Origin: Unio delphinus
Taxonomy: Eukaryota > Mollusca > Bivalvia > Unionida > Unionidae
Reading direction: 5' to 3'
NCBI GenBank assembly: GCA_029339505.1
Contig: JAQISU010000041.1
Coordinates: 9,713,001-9,777,000, forward strand
DNA length: 64,000 nucleotides
Positions 9,422 through 18,441 of this stretch are shown piece after piece; within the stretch, counting starts at the first letter, position 1, and each line of letters begins with the position of its first letter. The notes beneath the pieces were generated by a model that was not told the origin of the DNA, did no database searches, and was given only the letters and a program-made list of their open reading frames with translations. The position numbers and the translations under genes were made by a program.

Positions 9422-9793
9422 CTAACGCCCACGTGGATAGGATACGGATTTTTCCTCGTTTAATATTTTTCTAAGATCACGAACCTTAGAATTAATTTCA
9501 GTTCGTTTTTGATACTCTTGGCCGAGCTTTTGACGTATTGCTTCGACTGTGCTAAATAGCGTTTTAAATGCATTAATGTCGTTACCGTACAAATAAGCAT
9601 TGATGGACTTTTGAATTCTTTTCACGAGCCTGTACATCTTAGGTAAAACATAACGACCCTTACTAGACTGATACTCAATGTCTTCATATTCCGAGGAAAT
9701 CCTGTCGCAGTCGAGATCTTCAGATAATACTATCTCTCGATTCTGCAAATTCGAAATTTCAGCGATTATGGCATTTACATCTTTGATATCCAT
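9422..9793 (-). CDS. Charged hypothetical protein
   Basis: 123 residues from ATG 9793 (MDIKDVNAIIAEIS). The frame is open to 9868, but the extra 25 residues look non-native and a TATAGTATA string lies just upstream of 9793. The protein is rich in Asp, Glu, Lys and Arg with predicted long helices, and could be a small regulatory or DNA-associated protein. No family recognised. It converges with the 92-residue gene. Confidence 0.45.
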   Translation of the reverse strand: MDIKDVNAIIAEISNLQNREIVLSEDLDCDRISSEYEDIEYQSSKGRYVLPKMYRLVKRIQKSINAYLYGNDINAFKTLFSTVEAIRQKLGQEYQKRTEINSKVRDLRKILNEEKSVSYPRGR

Positions 9794-9862
9794 ATTTTTA
9801 TAGTATACTGTATCTCTAATTATTAAAAAAATTGGGTCATTTTTGACTCCGTTTTTTTGACA

Positions 9863-10009
9863 CCCCATTTGGCAATCTCGCTGGCGCCTTATGACGTCAG
9901 AGAGACCCAGAGGTTACTTTATTTACTTAATTAAGTACAGCACATACATGAAAACCCCATTTGGAAACCCCTTTCGCGTCAAATAACGTGAAAGAGACCC
10001 AGAGGTTAC
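9863..10009. repeat. Duplicated block with CRE-like palindrome
   Basis: Two copies of a ~55 bp unit starting CCCCATTTGG and ending AGAGACCCAGAGGTTAC (9863-9917 and 9955-10009). The first includes TGACGTCA (9892-9899), a perfect CRE/ATF site; in the second the same place reads AAATAACGTG. It marks the start of the non-coding control region. Confidence 0.6.
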
Positions 10010-10185
10010 ATATACGACAACACATCCTTGGAACTCCTTGGTTGCCTTCACATCCATGTAAGCCCAAGGGGGTCCGAAACATAAATATCCGGCGGGAGGC
10101 CTAACGTGTCAAACGCCATATTAGACCGCCCAGAAGATATGCTTGGGGGGACGTCACTACATGTACTTGATTAACTTAATTAAGG

Positions 10186-10830
10186 ACAGTTCAATACCGT
10201 ATAATCTCCACTCGACTGTTGTGGCAGATTGTAGGCATATATATACTTAATTAATGGACGGTACAATGCCGTATATATCTCCACTCAAGTGTTGTGGCAT
10301 ATTGTTGGCATATATATATACTTAATTAATGGACGGTACAATGCCGTATATATCTCCACTCAAGTGTTGTGGCATATTGTTGGCATATATATATACTTAA
10401 TTAATGGACGGTACAATGCCGTATATATCTCCACTCGAGTGTTGTGGCAGATTGTAGGCATAACATATACTTAATTAACTTAATTAAGGATGGATATTTA
10501 CAATGAAACGATGATGGAATTTGTGATGTAATGATGTGGGACGGCACAATGCCATATATATCTCCACTCGAATGTTGTGGCAGATTGTAGGCGTAACATA
10601 TACTTAATTCACTTAATTAAGGATGGATTATATTCAATGAAACGATGATGGAATTTGTGATGTAAATGATGTAGGACGACACAATGCCGTATATATCTCA
10701 ACTCGAGTGATGTGGCAGATTGTAGGCGTAACATATACTTAATTAACTTAATTAATGATGGATTATATTCAATGAAACGATGATGGAATTTGTGATGTAA
10801 TGACGTGGGACGGCACAAGACAGCACAAAC
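10186..10830. repeat. Tandem-repeat array in the element's non-coding centre
   Basis: A core of ~75 bp recurs three times around 10250-10470. It carries ATGCCGTATATATCTCC, CACTC(A/G)AGTG, TTGTGGCA and TTAATTAA elements. Longer ~130 bp units follow to about 10830, adding a block with GAAACGATGATGG. CACTCGAGTG and CTTAATTAAG are palindromic. Such iteron-like arrays in a viral element suggest a replication origin or enhancer; this is inference. Confidence 0.75.
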
Positions 10831-11007
10831 ATGAAACGACGGGGCGGACTTTCTACGGCCAATGCAGCCAATCAAAAGCAACCCAATTAAATTAACCCGG
10901 TTGCATGATTGACAAAAGACAACCACACGCCCGGGTCAATGGCGGGGGTTAGTTTTGATCGGTCGGATTGGTTTTCGAAATCCCCAAACTTATTAAGAGT
11001 CATAACA

Positions 11008-11015
11008 TATATAAG
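11008..11015 (+). promoter_or_regulatory. TATA box of a plus-strand promoter
   Basis: TATATAAG, preceded by a GC-richer segment with CCAATC (10869-10940). Transcription would start near 11040 and read towards the polymerase gene. CTCTACAG/GTGAGAAT at about 11513-11526 is a good 5' splice site, so a spliced leader is possible. Confidence 0.45.
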
Positions 11016-11039
11016 GTGACTAATACAGCGGCGTCGATT

Positions 11040-11638
11040 CACAGGTGTGTTATTTTATTTCCTTGAATTACTTATTAATGCTGTTTCACAACATTTAAAT
11101 GAGACAAATATTTGAATAATACACTAAACAAAAGAATACAGTTGTTAGATAACAGCGTGTAGTTACCGATTAGGTCACATAGAGGAATTTTTAATATAAC
11201 TGCAACTCTCACATAGTGATTTTAACCACGCCCACTTACTTCAATGAATGGGAAACACTAGTGTTTCATGCTCGTTCCGGCTGAGCGAACATAGGTAACG
11301 CGTTAAATTATAAAGAACGTTTGTACTGAAAGTGTATAATAGCTGAATGTAGATGATCTAAGGGTTTAAATAAATACAACTGTCTAAATGATGCAGTTTT
11401 AGCCAATAAAAAGTTTTAAAAGTGTTAAAAGTTGTATTTATCAACTCTACCGAAACTCATGTATTATACTCCATTACAGTCACGTGTGCGCGCCTATGTC
11501 ACTTATACCTCTCTCTACAGGTGAGAATAGCAGACGACACAAATACCTCGACGGTCATAATACAAGGGAACTTAGTGAGTAGAGTGTTATGAGTGGTGGT
11601 GGACTTATCCATAAGGGATTATTCTCCCTTGAATCGTT
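11040..11638. other. Non-coding leader region
   Basis: No gene seen. It contains an ACTAGTGTTTCATG string (11258) loosely like the capsid-gene motif, and the splice-donor-like site near 11520. It probably carries promoters for the flanking genes. Confidence 0.35.
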
Positions 11639-12130
11639 TCAGGTGTATACGAATTTTATTTGATGGCCAATTTTCTTTGACAGAGGTAATTTTTGAATTC
11701 CTTCTGCTACTCTTTGTACTGAAGGTCTACAAATATCGAAATATCTACCGGCTTCATTTATTGACTGAAATATTTTCTCGTCGTTGCTTTCTGTATCAAA
11801 TGATTTGACATGTTTTGCCTTTTTTGCGTGTTTGCCGGTTCCACCTAATTTTGTATTTTGACTTTGAGTAACAATTCGTAAGTTAACCAATTTGTTATTT
11901 TGAGGGAATCCGTCAACTTGATCAATCACAAAGCCATCTTTGATCAATCCGTTGTGACATTCGTATGCAAATCGATGACAATAATATTTCTTCTTCCCGG
12001 CACCAAACATCAAGAATCCTCTATTATTTACACATCCAACCGGTTTTTTTAGTCTGCGGTGCCTGACAACACCATCACGGGATGCTTCATAATTGACAAG
12101 CACTGGATGGGGTCTGAAATCTTGGCTCAT
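11639..12130 (-). CDS. HNH homing-type endonuclease
   Basis: Intact 163-residue frame. Residues 52-92 carry an HNH_3-type core: H52 in CHRFAYECHNG, the GFVIDQVDG loop with D70-Q71, N78-N79 and LVNLRIVTQSQN. The usual DH dipeptide of this fold is DQ here, so the first catalytic histidine appears replaced. A C-terminal segment (INEAGRYFDICRPSVQRVAEG) looks like a NUMOD1-type DNA-recognition helix. Such free-standing nucleases are common passengers in viruses and mobile elements. It lies antisense between the central promoter and the polymerase gene. DNA binding is likely; nuclease activity is doubtful. Confidence 0.75.
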   Translation of the reverse strand: MSQDFRPHPVLVNYEASRDGVVRHRRLKKPVGCVNNRGFLMFGAGKKKYYCHRFAYECHNGLIKDGFVIDQVDGFPQNNKLVNLRIVTQSQNTKLGGTGKHAKKAKHVKSFDTESNDEKIFQSINEAGRYFDICRPSVQRVAEGIQKLPLSKKIGHQIKFVYT

Positions 12131-12151
12131 TTGTATAATAATATTATTTGT

Positions 12152-12330
12152 CTAATTTATATCTCCTTTAAATATAAGTCTATTAATGTAGTCTTGAGGG
12201 GTTTTGATGACTTTGTCATTGAACGGGTCATTGATTTGTTTGTCATAGTAGCGTTTTAGTTCTCTGTATCGTTTGCCGCCACAATTAATACATAATTGTG
12301 ATTTCCCCTTTACCCCCACCCCACATCGGA
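12152..12330 (-). pseudogene. Remnant with CxxC zinc-binding pair
   Basis: An open stretch without ATG reading toward TAG at 12152, with LCINCGGKRYRELKRYYD as its clearest part. It may be a small zinc-binding protein that lost its start, just upstream of the HNH gene. No family recognised. Confidence 0.25.
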
Positions 12331-12496
12331 GTCACGGAAGGGGGCCAAAGGAACCGTTGCGAACGCTTTGTAAATAATTCCCACATAATTCGCTTCTGCA
12401 TGTTTTGTTACACGGGGTTGTTGATCAAATCATTAGCCACTTGCAGTGATTCATTATATTATATTTTTCTATTTAAATACTTGTTTTAATTATAAC

Positions 12497-15400
12497 ATGG
12501 AGGAGTTCGAGAGATTATCAGCAATTAAGCATTATAAAAACATTAAATTTAATCTCGATAGAACCCTCAAAGATGTGCCAAAACGGGCAATAATGGATAG
12601 AGCCCTGATAAAACAAATTCGTGACTGTGTTGTTGAATTTAAGCGCGATGAAGCATCTCATAGCTGGTCAACATTTCGAACTGATGGCGTTGTTGATGCC
12701 ACCATGAACGACAGCAACGCAGCTACGATAATATCACAACCTGGCAACAAAAAGTATTTTCTAGAGTGAAATTCATTATCCGTGTAGAATCAGGCGGTTG
12801 GATTATACGAGACAAATTTGAACCGATTCTCAAAGACAAGAAAACAGTCGTTGTTAGCCGTGATTCTAAGCCGGGTCTGTTAACTGGAATAGACAAACCA
12901 TACTATGAACGAGCATACCTTGAAACAGCAGTTGTGTATGGGATATATCCGTTAAATGAAAAACCCGATATAGGAAAACTAAATACAATGAAATACTCGT
13001 CGCCGGCGACTTCGTCAGTGGCTTTGCCACTCAATTGTGTAGCAGAACGAATAATAGAAAACTTCACAAATGCGTTGCGTGGAAATAAATTGACCGATCT
13101 AAGACGCAAAAAAAATAAATGACTGGGAATTAACAGTTAGGAAGAACGGAGCAACTATTAGCGATATAGCAAAATTAGAAACGTCGCTGACATTTCCAAT
13201 AACCGTTATGACGATAACCGGAGATGTTTTATACGAACCAAAATATAACAAAAATAGAGCCCCAATTAAAATTATTGATCATAACGAACACGCATGGACG
13301 TCCGCGGTCACAATATTTCCACGAAACAGAACAATAAAGTATATACCCACGGAATTCTTGGGAGAAGGATTCTCCAGGGATGGTTTTCTCGAAGAAGAGA
13401 AACTATTCGATGCTATTGCGTATCTGAGTAAAAACGACCCCGTGTCGGTGTGGTTACTTCGCAGCACTGAAAACGACACGGACACGTTTGATCAGTTTGT
13501 AAGACCAAACGGTGAATTATACCGCACTGAAGCATTTGACAATAAAATGAAAAAAAAAAAAACGGCTAGTGGGTTTTTAACGGCGTGTGGCGGAGTCGCC
13601 AATGGCGAAACCACCAGTGATGAAATTATCAACAACGAACAATTATTTACAAACTGTTTTACAATCCCGTCGGTTGCAGCTCATTTTGCGAGAATCAAAA
13701 TCGCATGGAAACCAACACGCGTAGAATTCTTGCCAGACATTGAGGCTAGTTGTTTAGAATTCAATCATGGCGGTTTATGGAATAACAAATACGACAGTGA
13801 TAATATCATTTCAGTTGATATGGTTGCTTGTTATCCAGCGAGTTTTCTTGGTTATGGAGAGTGTACTGCGTATTTTAAACGATTTGGACACCCTGTACAT
13901 GAAATGACTCGTGTTGCAATTAATGGGCCGCTGCCTGATTTTGATTTAACTGGATTCGCTCGTGTAGTATCATTTGAGTTCGCAGCAGGACTTCATCGCG
14001 CTTGTTATATTTGGATTGGTAGACACGTGTCTGAAAAGAAGTGGCTGCCAATAGCGTTATTACGATTCATGATTGATACAAAAATGTTAATTTCGCTGAC
14101 GGTCAGTGAAGCAATTTTATCATATCGGAAACAAACCAATGTCTGGCTACCAGAACCAGAAAGTCTTGATAGTATAATTGACGAATCCAGAAAACATATT
14201 GATGCCGACGAAAAATATATCATTGAGTGGTCCAAACGGGTATTTAATCAACGAAACATCAAAGCAAAATATCTCGGTAGAAGAATAATCGGAAAATTCA
14301 CTCAGGGAGGGAAAAAATGTGTCTACAAAAGATATTCTTCACGGTTGATTATAGATAGCACCGAATATGACTTTGTAATCGCGGATGCAGTATCTAAAAA
14401 CATATATGTTGATCGTAAGGATGCTTTTTTGTCCCATGGAACAAAATTGGGTACAATTGTTACTTACAACGATGGACGCAGTTCTCCGTATACACATTTG
14501 AGGTCGTCGATGCTGGGTTATGCTTGTATTAATTTATTTTCAATCATAAATAGATTTCCTGACACTGCGGTTAGAGTTGCCGTTGATTCATTTTACATTA
14601 ACAGCAAGTATAGTTGCGCAGTTGCTGAATTCACTAATTCGAATGAAAGTTGGACATCATGGAGAATTCAAAAAGAAATGCTGCGTGATTATTCTGAATC
14701 AGCAGACGTCGAAATTAAAAGTAAAAACTTACACGGTGATGATTTATCAGAACGTTCTAATGCACCGCCGATATCTGTTCCAATTTGTAGATATAAAACA
14801 GTTTATTTAAACATCTGTGGCGGGTCGGGAAAAACGACTCGGGCGATTGAATTATATCAAACGCGGGCAAATATGATTTTGCTGACACCGACCCATAGAT
14901 TAGCGCGAGAGATAAAACAACGAAACGTTGAAGCTTGCACTTATCACAGTTTTTTCGATACAACGGCGACAAATGGACCCCTGAACGAATGGGTGAAAAC
15001 TTCATCCCCGCGGTTATTATTTGGGATGAGATATGTACGCTTTCGTTAGATTTATTAATAATGTTTCTTGATTGGTTGCTGAAAAAGAGTACAGCGGTGA
15101 TAATGTGTGGAGATCATGGCCAACCACCACCATTTGTCGGCGCGGGTCCACATGATTGGTTAAAAGGGTTTGTTGACTATTATGAAGAAATCGATACCGA
15201 CTATAGAGCACTTGATGAACAATTACTCCAGGTCAAGAAATTAATTAGATTACAACCGGATAGAATCAAATGTTAAATAATCAGAGAAATAATTCCTGAA
15301 ACTCCCATGGAGGAATTTTGGGAAGCATGGAGACCAAAAGACTTTGTAGTGGCAAGTAGAAAGATAGTCAGAGACACACTTCAGAATAAGTTGCTTAAGC

Positions 15401-16060
15401 TTCACAAAGAAAAATTCCCAACGCGCCCAGTGCCGCTGTGTTATAGACCCTATGATACACGGCGACAGAATATTGAAGTTGAAATTCCAGGACGTGTGAC
15501 TTCGTCAGGACCCGAAATACAAACACTAGTGTTAAATGATATTGTGTTGGTTGATATCAGTGTTGTCGAAAATGCATTGCGTGCTGATAAATCGCCATGG
15601 ACGCTGGGTTAGGTAACGACGATACATTCCTCGCAGGGATTAACCATTACGGATACAACTGTTTGGATAGTCGATAATCGCATTGAGTGGTCAAATTTAG
15701 TCTATCTTGCAGTGTCTAGAGTACGTGAATAAATCAACTTCGAAGAATTGTTTTCGATGATGACACCACAATGGATGATATTGATGTTAGCATCATTAAT
15801 AAAAAACTCTCCGGATATAAACAACAAGCCAAAAAAAAAAAAAACAACGAGAATTTGACATTGATGCCGAATTAATAATCGAGTTACGACAACAACAGAA
15901 TACTCACTGCGCGAGTTGCAATTGTATAATGCGTTGGCAGTATTCGGATAAAGATCCTCGGCAATTTACCGTAGACAGAAAAAAAAACAGTCTCGGTCAT
16001 GTCAGAAACAATGTGATGTTGACTTGTCTTGAGTGTAATAGACGCAACGGCGCTAGTTAA
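12497..16060 (+). pseudogene. polB: Fused family B DNA polymerase, SF1 helicase and HNH module, broken
   Basis: Starts at ATG 12497 and crosses frames near 12768, then 13115 (A8 run) into a 613-residue frame (13208-15049). There the FNHGG motif precedes polymerase motif A (SVDMVACYP, D204), motif B (about 356-366, GRRIIGKFTQ) and motif C (AVDS, D460). The first Asp of the usual DTDS is Ala. About 75 residues on, Walker A GGSGKT (538-543) opens an SF1 helicase. After a shift in a T6 run near 14950 come Walker B VIIWDE and GDHGQPPP. After in-frame stops at 15274 and 15610 come TIHSSQGLTI and VYLAVSRVR; a third stop is at 15730. After further breaks and a 14-A run, a C-terminal HNH-like domain has CASCNC and CLECNRR. 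Replicates the element; now inactive if the breaks are real. Confidence 0.85.
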
Positions 16061-16989
16061 GACCATGCGGTGGCAATTGAGTATCGTCAGGAATCACTTG
16101 TAACTGTTCGCGTGTAAAACCCCGCTGAGGGGCAGTTGAATCCAATTTATAGATTGGAGGTCTACCAGTTGATCGTGTTATAGTAGATATGCTATACGTA
16201 GTGACACTCCAAATAGGATCAGTAGCCCTTTTTACCACCTTCAAGCTCTCCTAATTCATATAAATATCTCACGGTGACATTGCTGAGAATTGGCTGAGAA
16301 ACGCTATCCCGCTGTGGTTGTGGTATATACTTTTTTATTGCGTTGTTAGGTTTCATATTGATTGCTCTGGTAATCTCGTTATTTAGCGCTGCAACTACCC
16401 CTGGTAACCTTTTGACCCATTCACGGGATCGCTTTTCTTGGATGATTTTTTTTGCGTATTGATATCCAAATAACCGCTCAGCAAGAGTCCGATTAAATCG
16501 TTCAACAATTGCCTGATCGCGATGTAGTGCAGTATGCCCTCGTCGTATTGTGACATTGTGATCTTTCATTGTAGATGCAACCTCACCCTGAAATTCCTTG
16601 CCAGGATCAACGTGTAACAGATTTGGCCAGCGTAGTGGGCCTCGTCGATAAATCCTTTCAAATGCAGAAGTTACTTCAGGTGATGATTTTGTTTTTAGCG
16701 CTTCTCCTTGTTTGTATCGACTCGCAACGTCAACTACGGTTAGCGCGTATTTGTAACCGTTGTCATGTGGTGAAAACAATAAATCAGCTTGATCGACTTC
16801 ATTGGGTCCGGTAACATCAAAATGTGAGAAATTGATTTGTTTAGGACGCGGTAGATAAATTTGCCATATATCTTGTTTGGATAACCAATAAGCCGCAGTG
16901 GCCTTTTTCACTTTTGCGGCGTCAGCGAGTTTATTGATTGCAGCGTTACCTCTCCAGTATCCTTTTAGAGAATAATAAATAGATTCCAT
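16053..16989 (-). pseudogene. Retrovirus-type integrase (RVE), C-terminal frameshift
   Basis: 256 residues from ATG 16989. The catalytic triad is D69 (VDQADLLF), D128 (HVDPGKEF) and E163 (AIVERFNR), the D,D(35)E spacing of retroviral and Polinton integrases. An N-terminal helical region (YWRGNAAINKLADAA) precedes the core, and a C-terminal VRYLYELGELEGG block follows it. At 16240 the frame shifts in a GGTAAAAAGG run into a 60-residue tail (ATDPIWSV to LPPHGLN, ending 16053) that belongs to the same C-terminal domain. The catalytic core is intact. It is convergent with the polymerase gene, overlapping or abutting its 3' end. It would integrate the element at 6-bp staggered sites. Confidence 0.9.
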
Positions 16990-16993
16990 ATTA

Positions 16994-17384
16994 TTAATTA
17001 CCAGTTCCCATCATCAATTTGCCTTTCATAGCTGATTTTACTAACCAAGAAGCCAATTTTTCTTTGAAAGATTTATCAGGAATAGCATTTAACGCATGAA
17101 TTAATTTCACATCCGCGAGATGCCTGTGTTGCAAATCGCTGCTTTTATATGCAACATCATGAGCATGACACGCCGTATCAATGGCGTTTATCCGTTCTTC
17201 ACCACGTCGAGGTTGATTTTGATCATCAAGTCTGATATCTAATCGTGTTCCTGGGCCACGGTAGCTATATCCTGGAAGATGCTTTTCTCCTGGATACTTT
17301 GCCCACGGCGTTCCAGGGTGTTTTACTAACTTGGCTGCGATATCACATCCTCGTTTTTTTTTTTAAAACATCTCCGGATTTCAT
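16994..17384 (-). pseudogene. Parvovirus-type phospholipase A2, one-base frameshift
   Basis: From ATG 17384 (MKSGDVL) the frame shifts in an 11-A run (17354-17364) and then stays open to TAA 16994. It shows a calcium-loop-like YRGPGTRLDI and the catalytic DTACHAHDVAY, the His-Asp dyad (codons at 17156-17161) followed by Tyr, then RHLADVKLI. This matches the phospholipase A2 domain of parvovirus VP1 unique regions. In virions it would breach endosomal membranes; for Polintons that role is inferred. Its start overlaps the stop of the zinc-ribbon gene (ATGA), suggesting a shared transcript. Removing one A would restore the frame, so this may be a sequencing artefact. No ATG exists in the long open part. 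Confidence 0.85.
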
Positions 17385-17518
17385 AGAAACAAATCTAAAC
17401 TTTTTATACCACATGTTGCACATCTACCAGTAAGTGCAGATCTGTTATTGCTAGTCGTAATCGTCGTCACATCATTTGTGCCAGTACGCGTTTTACACTT
17501 CACACAATATAGATCCAT
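17381..17518 (-). CDS. Small zinc-ribbon protein (DUF5679-like)
   Basis: 45 residues from ATG 17518. It has CVKC near the start and CATC after a TTSNNRSALTGR stretch, the two-CxxC layout of DUF5679-type zinc ribbons found in many large DNA viruses. It overlaps the phospholipase start by 4 nt and is divergent from the ATPase gene, with 17 nt between start codons. Possibly DNA- or RNA-binding; function unknown. Confidence 0.65.
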   Translation of the reverse strand: MDLYCVKCKTRTGTNDVTTITTSNNRSALTGRCATCGIKSLDLFL

Positions 17519-17535
17519 AATTTATGTATAGAGAT

Positions 17536-18195
17536 ATGAATATAATTGATTTTTCAGCGACTAAAACAAAATAACCAGTTAAGCATCATGCAGCGCTACC
17601 AAACTCTATCCGCGCAATTATAATCGGGCCATCTGGATCCGGCAAGACGCAATTCTTGCTCAATTTAATAATGAGATGGATGGAGTGGGATAAGTTGTAT
17701 TTATTTGCCCCTAGCGTAGATGATCAACGATGATATGAAGTGTTAAAGGATTTTAACGAGAATGTATCAGAAATTAAAGGTGAGAACGTCGTTGATTTTA
17801 TAACTGATATTGACAAGGCACCATCCGTGGATGACCTTGATGGGAGCATTAACAATTTAGTCGTATACGACGATGTGATGTTAGAAAATCAAAAAAACCT
17901 AGCTATAATATTTTCCCGAGGCAGGCATAAAAACACCGACGTGATATATGTCACTCAACGCTACACTCAGATTCCAAAAGTGATCAGAGACAAGTGTAAT
18001 ATTCTTGCTGTATTCAACGGCGTTGATACACATACGCTACGAAATATTTGGCAGACATGGTGCTCTGATATGCACTCCAATCAATTTCGAAATTTCTTTA
18101 GTCATGCTCAGTATACCCCACAAAGTTTAATAACAATAAATTTACATGATCCTCGGACACGATATCGTACCGGACTTGATCAAATATTTGGTTGA
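17536..18195 (+). pseudogene. Genome-packaging ATPase (A32/FtsK-HerA type), two premature stops
   Basis: The frame from ATG 17536 to TGA 18195 has 219 codons. Walker A GPSGSGKT lies near residue 37 and Walker B LVVYDDVM near residue 112, followed by a VTQRY sensor-like block. Size and motifs fit Polinton packaging ATPases, which pump DNA into the capsid. In-frame stops at 17572-17574 and 17731-17733 break it; the 151 residues after the second are open and include Walker B. The last 14 codons lie inside the right terminal repeat, so the left repeat carries an antisense copy of them. Confidence 0.85.
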
Positions 18196-18435
18196 AATCG
18201 TAAAACCCCTCGTGAAAAATCATTTTTAATTTTTGTTAACCTGTAGCAGCAGAGGGGGCGATGACAACATTGTTGCGACCCGGATGATTGAAAAATCGCA
18301 AAGTCTCCGTTTGCTAAATGGAGACTTATTTTTTTTTGGTTAAAATATGAGATTCGCAGGAAGGCTCTATTTTTCGTTTTGAGGCTTCAATCAATTTTGT
18401 CGGGAAAAGTTGTAGGGTTCGTCCCCTCTGCTCCT
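18153..18435 (-). repeat. Polinton terminal inverted repeat, right
   Basis: Reverse complement of 985-1267. It includes AGCAGCAGAGGGGG (18245-18258) facing the outer CCCCTCTGCTCC end, and a hairpin-capable GTCTCC-g-TTT-gct-AAA-t-GGAGAC near 18304-18326. The ATPase stop codon lies inside it. Confidence 0.95.
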
Positions 18436-18441
18436 CCATTA
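18435..18441. repeat. Target-site duplication, right
   Basis: TCCATTA, identical to 979-985. Confidence 0.85.

Larger units (their letters stand above)
985..18435. mobile_element. Polinton/Maverick (adintovirus-like) element, decayed
   Basis: The ~17.45 kb element is bounded by ~283 bp inverted repeats and a 6-bp target-site duplication. It carries the diagnostic set: family B DNA polymerase, RVE-type integrase, adenain-like cysteine protease, A32/FtsK-like ATPase, double-jelly-roll major capsid protein and a penton-like minor capsid protein, plus phospholipase A2, HNH nuclease and pX/pVI-like proteins. Structural genes sit on the minus strand in the left arm; replication, integration and packaging genes fill the right arm. 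Most large reading frames are interrupted, so the copy is probably an inactive endogenous one. The ends begin AG on the left; the right outermost base has changed. Confidence 0.95.

Noticed and set aside
10289..10926. Repeated-sequence frames (61 aa plus strand; 105 aa minus strand)
   Set aside because: They are products of the central tandem array; the repeats are not multiples that preserve a frame across all units.
985..18435. Alternative genetic code or programmed readthrough to explain the stops
   Set aside because: Breaks include TAA, TAG, TGA and frameshifts at irregular sites, while several genes use normal stops; decay or sequencing error is simpler.
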